DNA from: Pseudomonas marginalis
Lineage (GTDB): Bacteria > Pseudomonadota > Gammaproteobacteria > Pseudomonadales > Pseudomonadaceae
NCBI RefSeq assembly: GCF_001645105.1
Contig: NZ_LKEG01000032.1
Span: forward strand, 45,557 to 108,580
Direction of reading: 5' to 3'
DNA length: 63,024 bases
Below are positions 52,050-61,561 of this stretch, piece by piece (within the stretch, counting starts at the first letter, position 1; the number at the start of each line of letters is the position of its first letter). Below the pieces are notes generated by a model. It had not been told where the DNA came from. It ran no database searches and saw only the letters and a list, made by a program, of their open reading frames with translations. The translations under genes were made by a program, and so were the position numbers.

Positions 52050-53702
52050 TTAGCTATTTGAGGCTAAACGGATAATCGCGTCACGACTGCCTGCTTGCTC
52101 TCGAAGTAAAAATTTCTGGATTTTACCAGTTGCGGTTTTCGGCAACTCCATAAAAACCACTCTACGCGGACATTTAAACCGTGCGAGACGGGCCTGACAG
52201 AACATCATTAGTTCTGCCTCGGTCGTAGGTTCTACACCCAGTTTCAACTCGACGAACGCACATGGCACTTCGCCCCATTTGTCATCAGGCTGAGCGACAA
52301 CAGCGGCATGTAAAACAGATGGATGACCGTGAATGGTTTCTTCGATTTCTACAGACGATATATTCTCGCCACCGGAAATAATGACGTCCTTGCATCGGTC
52401 GGTAATTTGTACATAACCGTTGGGGTGCACCACGGCTATATCACCAGTATGAAACCAGCCGCCTTCAAAGGCTTTTCGGGTTGCGCTTTCATTCTTCAGA
52501 TAGCCCATCATCACGGTATTTCCTTTGAGCAGTAGCTCACCCGTTGTTTGGCCGTCTTTCGGTACTGGCTGCAAAGTTTCCGAGTCCGCGACCATTACGC
52601 CTTCGAACGCTGCAGATCGAGCCCCTTGCTGTACACGAAGAGCACCCTGCTCACTCGGTGTTAAATCATCCCAACCGTCTTGCCATTCGCAGCCAATTGG
52701 GGTGCCGGAAACCTCTGTAATTCCATAAACATGGTTAACGTCAAAGCCATGTGAGACTATCGCATTCAGTACGGTAGCAGGAGGTGGGGAACCAGCAGTC
52801 AGCACTCTAACCGGACTTTTGAGCGGCGGGCGATTTGCGGCGTTCGCGATCATTGCCATCACAATGGGCGCCGCACAGAAGTGATCGACACCATGGTTGT
52901 CTATCGACTCAAAAACCGTCTCTGCGGAAACTTTTCTTAGACACACATGCGTGCCAGCGACGGCAGTGATAGCCCAGGTAAAACACCATCCGTTTGCGTG
53001 GAACATCGGTAGTGTCCACAGATAACGAGGTGCACGAGAAAGCGGCCAGTTGGTGATCTGCAACATACTCATTAGGTATGTCCCGCGATGACTAGCCACT
53101 ACACCCTTCGGATCACCGGTTGTACCTGAAGTGTAGTTGAGCGCAATCGGCTGCCACTCGTCACTGGGCCATACGCCCTCGAAATCAGGGTTACCACTAG
53201 CGATAAACGTTTCATAATCGACCTCCCCAATGCTCTCGGAAAGTGGAGCTAAGTGATCATTGATGTCGATGACAATTGGACGATGCTCAAGGAGTTCAAT
53301 TGCGGCATTAGCCAGCGCGGCAAACTCTCGATCAACCAAGAGGAGCTTGCACTCCCCGTGACGAAGTATGAATGCCACGCCTTCTGCATCCAGGCGGTAG
53401 TTAACGGTGTTCAGAACTGCGCCGCAGAGGGGTATCCCAAAATGCGCTTCGAGCATTGCCGGGGTATTAGGAGACAGGATTGAAACGGTGTCTCCGGCCC
53501 CCATTCCCTTTTTGGAAAGAGCCGAGGCCAATCGAAAGCAACGTTCGCGGGTCTCACTCCAGGTTCTGCGAAGTTCGCCATGCACCACAGCTACCCGATC
53601 CGGGTGCACGATAGCTGCACGATCAAGAAAACCAAGTGGAGTCAGGGGCAAATAGTTGGCCTTGCATTGTTCAAGCCCATTCTCGTAAGCACCAGGCTTC
53701 AT
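52050..53702 (-). CDS. acyl-CoA ligase (AMP-forming)
   Basis: A 550-aa ANL-superfamily enzyme: P-loop NYTSGTTGDPKGV, VYGITEVSG, GWFHTGDIA, ITDRCKDVIISGGENIS and the catalytic Lys in TATGKIQKF. The length and sequence style are those of medium-chain or methylmercaptopropionate-type ligases. It activates an acid to its CoA ester. It overlaps the nitroreductase gene by 4 nt, in a unit MFS-nitroreductase-ligase. Confidence 0.88.
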   Translation of the reverse strand: MKPGAYENGLEQCKANYLPLTPLGFLDRAAIVHPDRVAVVHGELRRTWSETRERCFRLASALSKKGMGAGDTVSILSPNTPAMLEAHFGIPLCGAVLNTVNYRLDAEGVAFILRHGECKLLLVDREFAALANAAIELLEHRPIVIDINDHLAPLSESIGEVDYETFIASGNPDFEGVWPSDEWQPIALNYTSGTTGDPKGVVASHRGTYLMSMLQITNWPLSRAPRYLWTLPMFHANGWCFTWAITAVAGTHVCLRKVSAETVFESIDNHGVDHFCAAPIVMAMIANAANRPPLKSPVRVLTAGSPPPATVLNAIVSHGFDVNHVYGITEVSGTPIGCEWQDGWDDLTPSEQGALRVQQGARSAAFEGVMVADSETLQPVPKDGQTTGELLLKGNTVMMGYLKNESATRKAFEGGWFHTGDIAVVHPNGYVQITDRCKDVIISGGENISSVEIEETIHGHPSVLHAAVVAQPDDKWGEVPCAFVELKLGVEPTTEAELMMFCQARLARFKCPRRVVFMELPKTATGKIQKFLLREQAGSRDAIIRLASNS

Positions 53703-54445
53703 GATGTCGTCTCCTTATTATTGTGATGAAAAGTGGAAAACGCGCCCACAGGTTCCCGATCCGTGACCAAGGTGTTCTCTATACAGGACTCGTCGGCGTA
53801 TCCAAGGCTCATTCCGCAGACCAACATTTGATCTGCCGGGATCGCAAGGGCCTGCGAAATAACGTGGTGATATTTCAAAAACGCTGCTTGCGGGCAGGTG
53901 TGCAAGTTTCTGCCACGCGCCGCCACCATCACTGCCTGCAGGAACATTCCATAATCAAGGAGACTTCCTTCTTTCAAGACTCGATCAATGGTGAAGATCA
54001 ATCCTACTGGCGCATCAAAAAAACGGTAATTGCGGCCGTGCTGTGCATGCATCCGCTGCTTGTCACCCTTCTCGATTCCCAGCAATCCGTAGAGTTCCCA
54101 CCCTACTTTCCTTCTGCGATCCACGTAGGGTGAAGTCCATTTTTGTGGGTAATATTCGTATGCATCTTCAAGGTGGTTGCTGAGTGACGGATTATTGTCG
54201 ACCTCGGCAATGGCACATGAGAGATGAGTCTTCGCTTCTCCAGTGACAACATGGACGCGCCAAGGCTGCATATTCACTCCAGTTGCGCAGAACCGAGCGA
54301 TATCAAGGATCGCTTCGATTTCTTCGCGTGGAACAGGAGTGGGCAAAAAGGCCCGAATGCTGCGTCGTGAAGCTATCGCCCAATCAACCGTTTGGCTGAG
54401 AAGCTCAGACGATATTGGCGGTTCGGATAAGCGATTGATTTTCAT
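53699..54445 (-). CDS. nitroreductase-family FMN enzyme
   Basis: A 248-aa protein of the NfsB/PnbA type: SRRSIRAFLPTPVPREEIEAIL, then GVNMQPWRVHVVTGEAK for FMN binding. Members reduce nitroaromatics, quinones or enones with NAD(P)H. The stop overlaps the ligase ATG by 4 nt, and the MFS gene ends 18 nt upstream. Together they suggest uptake, reduction and CoA activation of an aromatic or unsaturated acid. Confidence 0.85.
   Translation of the reverse strand: MKINRLSEPPISSELLSQTVDWAIASRRSIRAFLPTPVPREEIEAILDIARFCATGVNMQPWRVHVVTGEAKTHLSCAIAEVDNNPSLSNHLEDAYEYYPQKWTSPYVDRRRKVGWELYGLLGIEKGDKQRMHAQHGRNYRFFDAPVGLIFTIDRVLKEGSLLDYGMFLQAVMVAARGRNLHTCPQAAFLKYHHVISQALAIPADQMLVCGMSLGYADESCIENTLVTDREPVGAFSTFHHNNKETTS
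53714..53724 (-). promoter_or_regulatory. Hfq/Crc-type A-rich motif before ligase gene
   Basis: mRNA-sense CAATAATAAGGAG: AATAATAA overlaps the ribosome binding site, 12-22 nt upstream of ATG 53702. It lies inside the nitroreductase coding sequence. Confidence 0.5.
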
Positions 54446-54463
54446 ACCTTCAATTCCACGAAT

Positions 54464-55834
54464 TCAGCTTCGGTCAGGTGCATCAGGGGAGTAGCTAGAC
54501 GGTGCTGGGGCTTTTTTGACTTGAGTAGAGTCAGCACGCGACTGATTGATCATGGTGACTGCGACTGCGCCGATGAGCCCAGCAAGGCTGATGGCCATAA
54601 AGTTTTTCTCAAGCGGAAGGTTTAACGACACCAACCAGCCGATGAGAACCGGTGCGACGATTGCGCCAATCCTTCCCACTCCAGACGCAAAGCCCACACC
54701 GGTTGATCGAATCGATGACGGGTAGAAATCTCCTGCATACGCATATGCCAACAACTGGGTACCCAGGGTCGATGCACCGACAACGAACACCACGGGGAAA
54801 AGCAAAGTCGTTGAGCGCGTATAACCCAAGATGGTTAAAGCAATTGCACCGACGATGTAGAAGCAGACCAGTACGTGTTTGATGTTTAATTTGTCACTCA
54901 ACCATCCACCGCCGATAGCACCGGCGATGGCCCCCACATTGAAAACAATCACAAAGTTCAACGCCGAGCCAAGACTGAATCCCGCCATCGCCATAAGCTT
55001 GGTTAGCCAGGAGTTAAGGGCGTAGACCATGAACAGACCGGTCATGAATGCCGCCCAGATCATGACGGTGCTAAAACCTCGACCATCCTTAAACAAATTG
55101 CGAACTGGTGCTTCTTGTTTATCCACTATTCCGGCATTCCCGGTCATAACAGTGTTTTCGTCAATGATGAGAGTAGGGTCTAGCTTTCGAGCAATTGCTC
55201 GCAGCTCATCCTGACGTCCGGTTTTGAGCAGGTAACCTATGGACTCGGGCATGGTCTTCAGGATCATGGGAATCAGAAGTACTGGCAGCACCGCCACATA
55301 AAACACCCACTGCCATCCGTGACTCTCAATGAGTTGCTTGCCAGTCATCGCAACCAAAATACCGCCCACGGAGTACCCTGCGAACACGAGAGTTACCAGC
55401 CGAGTACGTAATTTGAGTGGAGAAAACTCACCCATCTGGGCGGTGCAAATTGGCAGTACACCGCCGATCCCAAGACCAGCGATAAAGCGCGAAATGCTGA
55501 AGCTGATAGGATCACTGGTGAGACCTGCCGCTGCTGTGAAGATACTGAACAAGGCAACGCAGACTGCGATCATCTTGGGGCGCCCGATACGATCCGCTAG
55601 CGTTCCAAGAAAAATCGCGCCCAGCATCGTTCCGAAGAGCGCAGACCCGGCCATTATTCCGGCGCTAGTTGGATCAATGTTCATGTCTTTCATGATTGCC
55701 GGCAGGGCCGCACCCACTACGGCGAGGTCGTAGCCATCGATGATCAGAATGAGCACGCACCAAAACAGAATGAGCCTATGGAAGCGGTTGAACTTCGACT
55801 CAACTGCGAGTGTATAAACGTTTACCGGCTGCAT
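54464..55834 (-). CDS. MFS transporter, aromatic acid:H+ symporter type
   Basis: A 456-aa protein with 12 helices of the AAHS family (PcaK/BenK-like): the DGYDLAVVGAALPAIM block in helix 1, GTLADRIGRPKMIAV in loop 2-3 and SRFIAGLGIGGVLP. These carry aromatic or related carboxylates across the inner membrane. First gene of the unit with nitroreductase and ligase. ATG 55834. Confidence 0.88.
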   Translation of the reverse strand: MQPVNVYTLAVESKFNRFHRLILFWCVLILIIDGYDLAVVGAALPAIMKDMNIDPTSAGIMAGSALFGTMLGAIFLGTLADRIGRPKMIAVCVALFSIFTAAAGLTSDPISFSISRFIAGLGIGGVLPICTAQMGEFSPLKLRTRLVTLVFAGYSVGGILVAMTGKQLIESHGWQWVFYVAVLPVLLIPMILKTMPESIGYLLKTGRQDELRAIARKLDPTLIIDENTVMTGNAGIVDKQEAPVRNLFKDGRGFSTVMIWAAFMTGLFMVYALNSWLTKLMAMAGFSLGSALNFVIVFNVGAIAGAIGGGWLSDKLNIKHVLVCFYIVGAIALTILGYTRSTTLLFPVVFVVGASTLGTQLLAYAYAGDFYPSSIRSTGVGFASGVGRIGAIVAPVLIGWLVSLNLPLEKNFMAISLAGLIGAVAVTMINQSRADSTQVKKAPAPSSYSPDAPDRS

Positions 55835-56186
55835 ATCGCGTCTCCTTCGATCTTGTTTTTTTTGTGAAGTGCACTTGCATCTGCCTCATCAGGCACCTGG
55901 TCTTTGGAGTTATATCGAGGTTGAACACGCACCGTTTGAAGGCTCGGTGGTTTGCTTGATATGCGACGCAAAGGGTGCCTGCGTCGCATCGTAGAAGTTG
56001 CCTTTGCTGAGGCCTATGCCCAGCGACTTCGTTCTGCCTGACCGATTTGGACACCAACAGCTCGTCATAAACGTCGAGGATGACTTTAGCGAGAGATGCC
56101 CATCGGCATCCGGCGGGTGAAGCGCGTTGCAGATCTCAGTACGTAATCCGGCGGGAAGTGGTTCTCCTGCTCCGAAGGAAAGGCTG
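55835..56186. other. intergenic stretch upstream of the MFS gene
   Basis: No gene is supported; overlapping frames look like chance. It should hold the MFS promoter and the end of the AraC transcript. The A-rich motif at 55853-55866 is the only element seen. Confidence 0.5.
55853..55866 (-). promoter_or_regulatory. Hfq/Crc-type A-rich motif before MFS gene
   Basis: mRNA-sense CACAAAAAAAACAA contains AAAAACAA, 19-32 nt upstream of ATG 55834. Confidence 0.45.
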
Positions 56187-57230
56187 TTAGATCCCGCCCG
56201 ATTCGTCAGCATTGGAGCGGCGATAAGCGCCAGGGCTCACTCCCGTCCACTTCTTGAAGGCACGATGAAATGCGCTGCTCTCCTGGAAGCCAGTGAGAGC
56301 AGCCACTTCGGTTACGGTCATGTTCGGTTGGCACAGCAGATTGATTGCCATGTCACGTCGCAGATTGTCTTTCAAACGCTGATAGCTAACGCCCTCGGCC
56401 TGTAGTCTTCGCTGGAGCGTCGAATAGGATATGCGTAGCGTGTTTGCCACCTTATCCAGCTCTGGCCATTCCTCCGGATTCAGGCCTCGCAATTTCATCC
56501 GGATCTGGGCGCTGGTGCTGTCCTCGTTACGATATTTCACCAGCAGACTGGCAGGCGACTCTTTCAAAAACGCCGATAGGCTGGCTTTGTTTTGCACGAC
56601 CTTGAGGCTCAGAAACGTGCGATCAAAACGAATCATCGTAACGGGAGCACCAAACTGGATTTCTTCACAGAAGCGCATCCGATAGTCACTGTCGTCCAGT
56701 GGTCGATTCGGTTTAAAGCAAAGTTCCTTTATCGGAATACGCCTATTACCCAGCCAACAGAGCAGCCCATGAACTAAAATCAACCATGTTCCGTAGCTAA
56801 ACAGGCGGCGTTCAACGCCTTTGTCATGGATAACAATGACGGCGCAGTCGTCTTCAATCTTCAGCTCACCGTGAATATCGTCCAATACGAGGCGTAAGAA
56901 TTTCAGAATCCGACGCAACGCTTGCTCTAACGACTCGCAGTCAATTGACGACTGGCACATCAATTGGAAGCTGCCTCGTCGCATTGGATGGCTATCGATT
57001 CCGAAAAACTCATCATCGAGCAGATCTGAAAGTGCGACCCACAAGCGAGAGAATGCAGCAGCCGAAACCCTGGCTTGGGGAGAAGTCAAGAGTTCCGGAT
57101 CTATACGCGCTTGCTGCAATGCGATGGAGGTGTCCAGTTGGCGTCGCGATGCGCCATCGAGAGCTTCAAGCACCAATCCAATTGAAGTCGTTCCCTTATC
57201 CTGGATGAGCACGCTTATTCCTCTGCGCAT
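56187..57230 (-). CDS. AraC-family regulator with arabinose-binding-like N-terminus
   Basis: A 347-aa protein. The N-terminal 200 residues have the arabinose-binding-like pattern of the OruR/ArgR-like group (LVLEALDGASRRQLDTSIAL..., FFGIDSHPMRRGSFQLMC). Two C-terminal HTHs follow (VANTLRISYSTLQRRLQAEG, then EVAALTGFQESSAFHRAFKKWTG). ATG 57230 is preferred to the longer frame at 57302. It probably controls the MFS unit downstream or the divergent SDR/MaoC genes. Confidence 0.85.
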   Translation of the reverse strand: MRRGISVLIQDKGTTSIGLVLEALDGASRRQLDTSIALQQARIDPELLTSPQARVSAAAFSRLWVALSDLLDDEFFGIDSHPMRRGSFQLMCQSSIDCESLEQALRRILKFLRLVLDDIHGELKIEDDCAVIVIHDKGVERRLFSYGTWLILVHGLLCWLGNRRIPIKELCFKPNRPLDDSDYRMRFCEEIQFGAPVTMIRFDRTFLSLKVVQNKASLSAFLKESPASLLVKYRNEDSTSAQIRMKLRGLNPEEWPELDKVANTLRISYSTLQRRLQAEGVSYQRLKDNLRRDMAINLLCQPNMTVTEVAALTGFQESSAFHRAFKKWTGVSPGAYRRSNADESGGI

Positions 57231-57555
57231 ATGATTTCTGACGTGATGCTGAGCTTTAGGTCTTTTCGGTAATTCTACTTCGAACAACCTGACGAGCCTC
57301 AATTCTTTGTGTACGTTTCAGCTTCCCTGCATTGAATGTCAAGTGCATGTGCCAGCCCTTTTCTTGATGCCTGGCCTCGATTGTCCAAAGCATTCAAACA
57401 ATCTGAGGCGTTTGAGCATTGTCGGGATCACTGACCGCCGACACTATCGGTTCAACAATCTTCGGCGTGGCTGACACCTGAAGCGAACCGGCATTTGAGC
57501 CTTTTATCTGTCAAGTAACCGCTTGTGCGGTACTACCCACTTTTAAGGGGACATC
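57231..57555. other. divergent promoter region, AraC and SDR genes
   Basis: No gene seen in this 325-bp gap, which must hold both promoters. No clear operator was found by eye. Confidence 0.45.
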
Positions 57556-58309
57556 ATGCGCATCGAAAACTCAGTCTTTCTAATCACTGGCGCAGGTTCC
57601 GGACTCGGTCTGGCATCGGCGCGTGAATTGGTGGCCCGGGGTGCAAACGTGGTGCTGGTTGACGTCAACGAAGCATCTGGTGCAGCTCGCGCTGACGAGC
57701 TGGGAGAACGTGCAATCTTCGTTCGAGCCGATATCACCAGTGAAATTGACTGCCGAACAGCAATAGCCTCTGCAATTAGCACATTCGGTGCGTTGCATGG
57801 TGTGATCAACTGCGCGGATATTGCACCAGCCGAACGGGTTTTAGGTCGTAATGGCCCCCATAGACTGGAAAGTTTTCGTCGAACTGTCGAGATCAACTTG
57901 ATCGGAAGCTTCAACATGGTTCGCCTTGCCGCCGAGGCTATGGCGGGGGGAGCCCCCAGTGTCGAGGGAGAGCGCGGCATAGTCGTGAATACAGCCTCAG
58001 TCGCCTCGTATGACGGACAGACAGGCCAAGCCGCTTACGCCGCATCCAAGGGCGGCGTCGCTGCCATGACACTGCCATTGGCACGCGACCTGGCGCGTTC
58101 AGGCATCCGTGTGATGTGCATCGCACCCGGAATATTTGAGACCCCTATGATGGCGAGTATGCCTCAGGAAGTGCAGGCATCATTGGCACCCTCCACGGCT
58201 GGGAAGACCTTCAGAATACGCGTCCTTGGCAGCGCACATCATCGAAAACTCCATGCTCAATGGTGAGGTGATCCGTTTGGATGGCGCTTTGAGAATGGCC
58301 GCGAAATAG
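57556..58309 (+). pseudogene. SDR (3-hydroxyacyl-CoA dehydrogenase type) with C-terminal frameshift
   Basis: The first 210 codons encode an intact type II 3-hydroxyacyl-CoA dehydrogenase-like [15 protein letters not shown], catalytic [19 protein letters not shown]. After about 58185 the frame ends early at 58266 with an unlikely tail. In the next frame the expected ending is present: [19 protein letters not shown], then [16 protein letters not shown] and a stop at 58307-58309. A small deletion near 58187 therefore removed a few codons and shifted the frame. The final beta-strand is lost in the translated product, which is probably inactive. An error in the sequence is the alternative. Confidence 0.75.
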
Positions 58310-58492
58310 ATCGAGCTAAACGTCTATGACCGGTCACTAGCCCCGCCCAAAAATGAAACAGAAGATTCAGTTATGAGCTATCAACAAAATGCCTGACCAG
58401 AAAGAAGGGGCGCGAGCATTTGTGAGGAAAAGCACAGCTAAGTTTTGAGCGGAAGTGTCGCGAGTTAAACGCTGCGAAATCGAGGAGATACC

Positions 58493-58987
58493 GTGGCAGA
58501 TAAAGAGCTGTTTTGGGAAGACTTCATCCTAGGTAGAACTTGGACAGCCAAGCAATCTGATCCTATCACAACGGAACAAATTATCGCTTTTGCTGCCGAG
58601 TACGATCCTCTCGATATACATATTGACCCTGACCTTGCCCGTTCGAGTCCGCTTGGGGTGCACTGTGCCAGCGGGGTACAGACGTTCGGTATCTCGCAAC
58701 GTTTGATGTGTGATGCCTTACTTCTTCAGACAAACGTCGTTGCGGGTGGGAAGATTGATGGCTTTAGGATGGTTGCTCCAGTCGTGCCTGGAGACATTCT
58801 CACGCTCTCAGCTCAAGTCGTTCGATCACTCATCCACGCTGGAAACCATGCACGAGGGTGGGTTGTATTTAAAGCTGACGTCGCTACGACGGCGGGGAAA
58901 ACCGTCCTTGTATATGAGGTAACAGTATTAATACTGCGCAGGGGCGATTCAAACCTCGCCTCGCTGGTATCTCTCCAGGAAACCTAG
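58493..58987 (+). CDS. MaoC-family dehydratase
   Basis: A 164-aa hotdog protein: FWEDFILGRTWTAKQSDPIT, EQIIAFAAEYDPLDIHIDP with the hydratase Asp/His, and GVHCASGVQT. It starts at GTG 58493 with GAGGAG upstream. It probably hydrates an enoyl-CoA together with the (now broken) SDR gene upstream, as an enoyl-CoA hydratase/hydroxyacyl-CoA dehydrogenase pair. Confidence 0.82.
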   Translation: MADKELFWEDFILGRTWTAKQSDPITTEQIIAFAAEYDPLDIHIDPDLARSSPLGVHCASGVQTFGISQRLMCDALLLQTNVVAGGKIDGFRMVAPVVPGDILTLSAQVVRSLIHAGNHARGWVVFKADVATTAGKTVLVYEVTVLILRRGDSNLASLVSLQET

Positions 58988-59140
58988 AAGCTCATATCGG
59001 TGAAGCAATGAGAAAGAACGATCTTCCCGTAAAAACCCGTCTAACATGCGGCCGCGTCTTCACATGGAGGAAGAAATTGGCGCGTGGCAGGGAGGATGTT
59101 CGCTGCTGCTCGGAGCGCTGGACGCACCCAAAATTGAGCC

Positions 59141-59166
59141 AAAAAAAAGGGCCATCACCGGCCCTT
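59141..59166 (-). terminator. rho-independent terminator of the mvaT/mvaU-like gene
   Basis: Stem AAGGGCC/GGCCCTT with a 6-nt loop, flanked by eight A on the plus strand. Read from the minus strand this is a GC stem followed by TTTTTTTT, 18 nt after the stop at 59184. Confidence 0.8.
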
Positions 59167-59183
59167 ATGTAGTCAACCCCAAA

Positions 59184-59546
59184 TCACTTGCTTAGCCAGG
59201 ATTCGACAGTCGCTGCGCCATGCTCAGTTTTCCACTCCTTCAGGCCGCGATGGTTCCCGCCTTTCGTTTCAATGATTTCGCCGGTATGTGGGTTCTTATA
59301 AACCTTAACCTGGCGGGCTTTACGTGTGGCTTTAGGCTCAGATACTGGAGCGCGACGGCCTGCATGTGGATCAAGCAGGTTGATCACGTCCTTCAAGCTG
59401 TATCCGTATTTTGCGAGCAAATCGCGCAGCTTGGTCTCGAATTCTATTTCTTTCTTGAGGCCAGCATCACCCTTGAGGGCCTCGAGCGCTTGTAGCTGTT
59501 CGGCGAGGTGTTTTTCAAGCTGGCGGAATTCTGCGAGTTTGGACAT
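59184..59546 (-). CDS. MvaT/MvaU-family H-NS-like nucleoid protein
   Basis: A 120-aa protein. N-terminal oligomerisation coiled coil (MSKLAEFRQLEKHLAEQLQA), DVINLLDP in the linker and the C-terminal DNA-binding block VKVYKNPHTGEIIETKGGNH, the Pseudomonas MvaT signature. Such xenogeneic silencers coat A+T-rich acquired DNA. The MSKLAEFR start is more like MvaU than MvaT. ATG 59546 gives the standard length; the longer frame to 59687 is spurious. Confidence 0.88.
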   Translation of the reverse strand: MSKLAEFRQLEKHLAEQLQALEALKGDAGLKKEIEFETKLRDLLAKYGYSLKDVINLLDPHAGRRAPVSEPKATRKARQVKVYKNPHTGEIIETKGGNHRGLKEWKTEHGAATVESWLSK

Positions 59547-59735
59547 GAGAACTTCCCTAGTAATAAGTATTGTTACGTTACAACAGGATAGACACTCAAA
59601 TGAAGAAGAAATATCAATACTTAGCTCCCATACTCTACTAGAGCATTTGGCCTTCTTCCGGAGAGGGGCGTTGTTACCAGCGGCCAAGCCTTCGCGCGGC
59701 TTTAGTCTGATCTGGGTATGTAGACCAAACGCCCA

Positions 59736-60098
59736 CTAATCAGAAGCCAAGAGCTTTTTAACTTCAGCGATTATCAAGTCGATGTTGAACGGCTTTGCCA
59801 ACACCGCATCAAACAGATCCGATCTCTCCATGCCGATGTGGGCCTGAGCACCGCTCATCAGGATGATCGGCAATTGATTAGCCGAAGGTAGAGCTCGAAC
59901 GGCTGTGGCGAATTCTAGGCCGTCCATCACCGGCATCATAAAGTCGGTGATGATCAACGCAGGCCGTTCTCTTTCGAGCACGTCTAGTCCTTTTCGGCCG
60001 TTGCTGGCGGTTACCACCATGAACCCTTCATCCTCTAGCGCGAAACTGAGAATGTCAGCGATCAAATACTCGTCGTCGACGACCAGGATGGTGGTCAT
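59736..60098 (-). CDS. stand-alone response-regulator receiver
   Basis: A 120-aa CheY-like protein: acidic pair D8-D9, phospho-acceptor D52 (IITDFMMPVMDG), conserved Ser in LMSGAQ and Lys in LAKPF. It has no output domain. It follows the KaiC-like gene by 23 nt in the same transcript, so the two probably form a signalling pair. Confidence 0.88.
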   Translation of the reverse strand: MTTILVVDDEYLIADILSFALEDEGFMVVTASNGRKGLDVLERERPALIITDFMMPVMDGLEFATAVRALPSANQLPIILMSGAQAHIGMERSDLFDAVLAKPFNIDLIIAEVKKLLASD

Positions 60099-60121
60099 TT
60101 TAGTTCAACCTACTCAAAAGC

Positions 60122-61561
60122 TTAAGAAATTGAACCGGGAGGTGACTCAGTGGGGACTGATGGTTCATGTCTTGAAGCCTTTGTCAGGAAAACATCTTGA
60201 TCATGGATGACTACCTCAAAGCGCGAGGGGTCATAAGAGCTGTCTCGTACTTTAAGAATGGAAAGCGTCCTGCTTAGTTCAGAGTGATTCTCAGAGAAAC
60301 GCATAAGCATCAGGTTGTCGACGATACTGGACAGGTCAGAGTTTGGGGCGCTGACCTCTGAACCAAACAGATCGCGCATTTCCCAGGATGCAAATACCGT
60401 AACGCCCCTGGATCGGAGCTCGTTCATCAGAGCACTGAAGAAGTCAGTAATCCGTGCGGGATTTGTCGATACTCGTGTCATACCGCTAAGGCTATCGATG
60501 AACAGGCGCTTGATGCCCTTTTCTTCAACGATACTCAGCAATCGTGCGCCGAGCCCATCCAGCAGGCCTTCAGTGGTGGGCTGCCAGGCAATGCTTAAGG
60601 CCCCGCTGTCCTCCATACCCTTGATATCGATACCCAGTGATTGGCCTTTAAGTCGCAGCCGTTGTGGGCTTTCGTAAAAGCCAAAATGCAGTCCTGGAGC
60701 ATCGACCGTCGACTCGGCAAGAAATTTGAGACCCAGAGTCGTTTTACCAATGCCGGAAGGGCCAATCACCAGAGACACGCTGGAACTGTAAAGGCCTCCA
60801 CCTAATATGCCGTCAAGCGAACCAATGCCACTAGGAATACGCGTCATGTCGGCGCTGTCTGGGGCGGACGGGTGGCTGTAAAGACTTTCGAGTCGAGGGT
60901 AAACCACCAACCCATTGTCGGTGATCTCGCACTCATGAAGGCCTGTCATCGCTCCACTGCCGCGAGTTTTACGCAGCTGAATACGACGTACCGAGCGAGT
61001 GCCAAATAGCTCTTCGCCCATTTCAATTACGCCATCAACCATTGTGTGCTCAGGGCTGCCGTCGTCGAGACGGGAGCTGGTGAGAAAGAGCACTGTGCAA
61101 CCAGCGAAAGCAGCGTGCCCTTGAAGCTCAGAAATGAACTTCTTGGTGTCAATGTGCGAGTCGGCTTTTGAGCGAGCATTGAGCAAACCGTCTACCACCA
61201 TCACGGTGGCTTTTTGGCGGCTTATCTCGCGCCGAAGCAGTTTCACCACCTCGTCCAGTCCTTCGTTTTCCAGGGTGTCAAACGCGCTGACAAACTGAAT
61301 TTCGGCTCCCACTTTGGAAGAGTCGAAAAAGCTCATAGTAGAAAGAAACTGAAAAAGACGGTCGTGTGACTCGGCCAGCAGTGTGGCGACCAGAACCCGA
61401 CCTCCATTGTTCGCATGGTGGAACCCAAGTTGGTTGGCTAGGATGGTTTTGCCAGAGCCTGGCCGCCCTTGGATTATGTATGAAGCACCCGCGACCAGCC
61501 CTCCCTTGAGCAGAGCGTCGAGCCCTTCGATTCCACTTTGGAGGCGTTTTAGCTTTTCCAC
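60122..61561 (-). CDS. KaiC-like dual RecA ATPase
   Basis: A 479-aa protein with two KaiC domains. Domain 1 starts RLQSGIEGLDALLKGGL with Walker A GRPGSGKT (32-39). Domain 2 starts RIPSGIGSLDGILGGGL with Walker A GPSGIGKTT. Non-cyanobacterial KaiC homologues act in stress or lifestyle signalling, often with histidine kinases or receivers. Here a receiver is co-transcribed. No KaiA or KaiB is present in the window. Confidence 0.88.
   Translation of the reverse strand: MEKLKRLQSGIEGLDALLKGGLVAGASYIIQGRPGSGKTILANQLGFHHANNGGRVLVATLLAESHDRLFQFLSTMSFFDSSKVGAEIQFVSAFDTLENEGLDEVVKLLRREISRQKATVMVVDGLLNARSKADSHIDTKKFISELQGHAAFAGCTVLFLTSSRLDDGSPEHTMVDGVIEMGEELFGTRSVRRIQLRKTRGSGAMTGLHECEITDNGLVVYPRLESLYSHPSAPDSADMTRIPSGIGSLDGILGGGLYSSSVSLVIGPSGIGKTTLGLKFLAESTVDAPGLHFGFYESPQRLRLKGQSLGIDIKGMEDSGALSIAWQPTTEGLLDGLGARLLSIVEEKGIKRLFIDSLSGMTRVSTNPARITDFFSALMNELRSRGVTVFASWEMRDLFGSEVSAPNSDLSSIVDNLMLMRFSENHSELSRTLSILKVRDSSYDPSRFEVVIHDQDVFLTKASRHEPSVPTESPPGSIS

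Noticed and set aside
55910..56212. Minus-strand 100-aa frame upstream of the MFS gene
   Set aside because: It overlaps the end of the AraC gene and has no domain or ribosome binding site.
59184..59687. Longer 167-aa form of the MvaT/MvaU-like protein
   Set aside because: The family starts at the equivalent of ATG 59546; the extra 47 residues read through the leader region.
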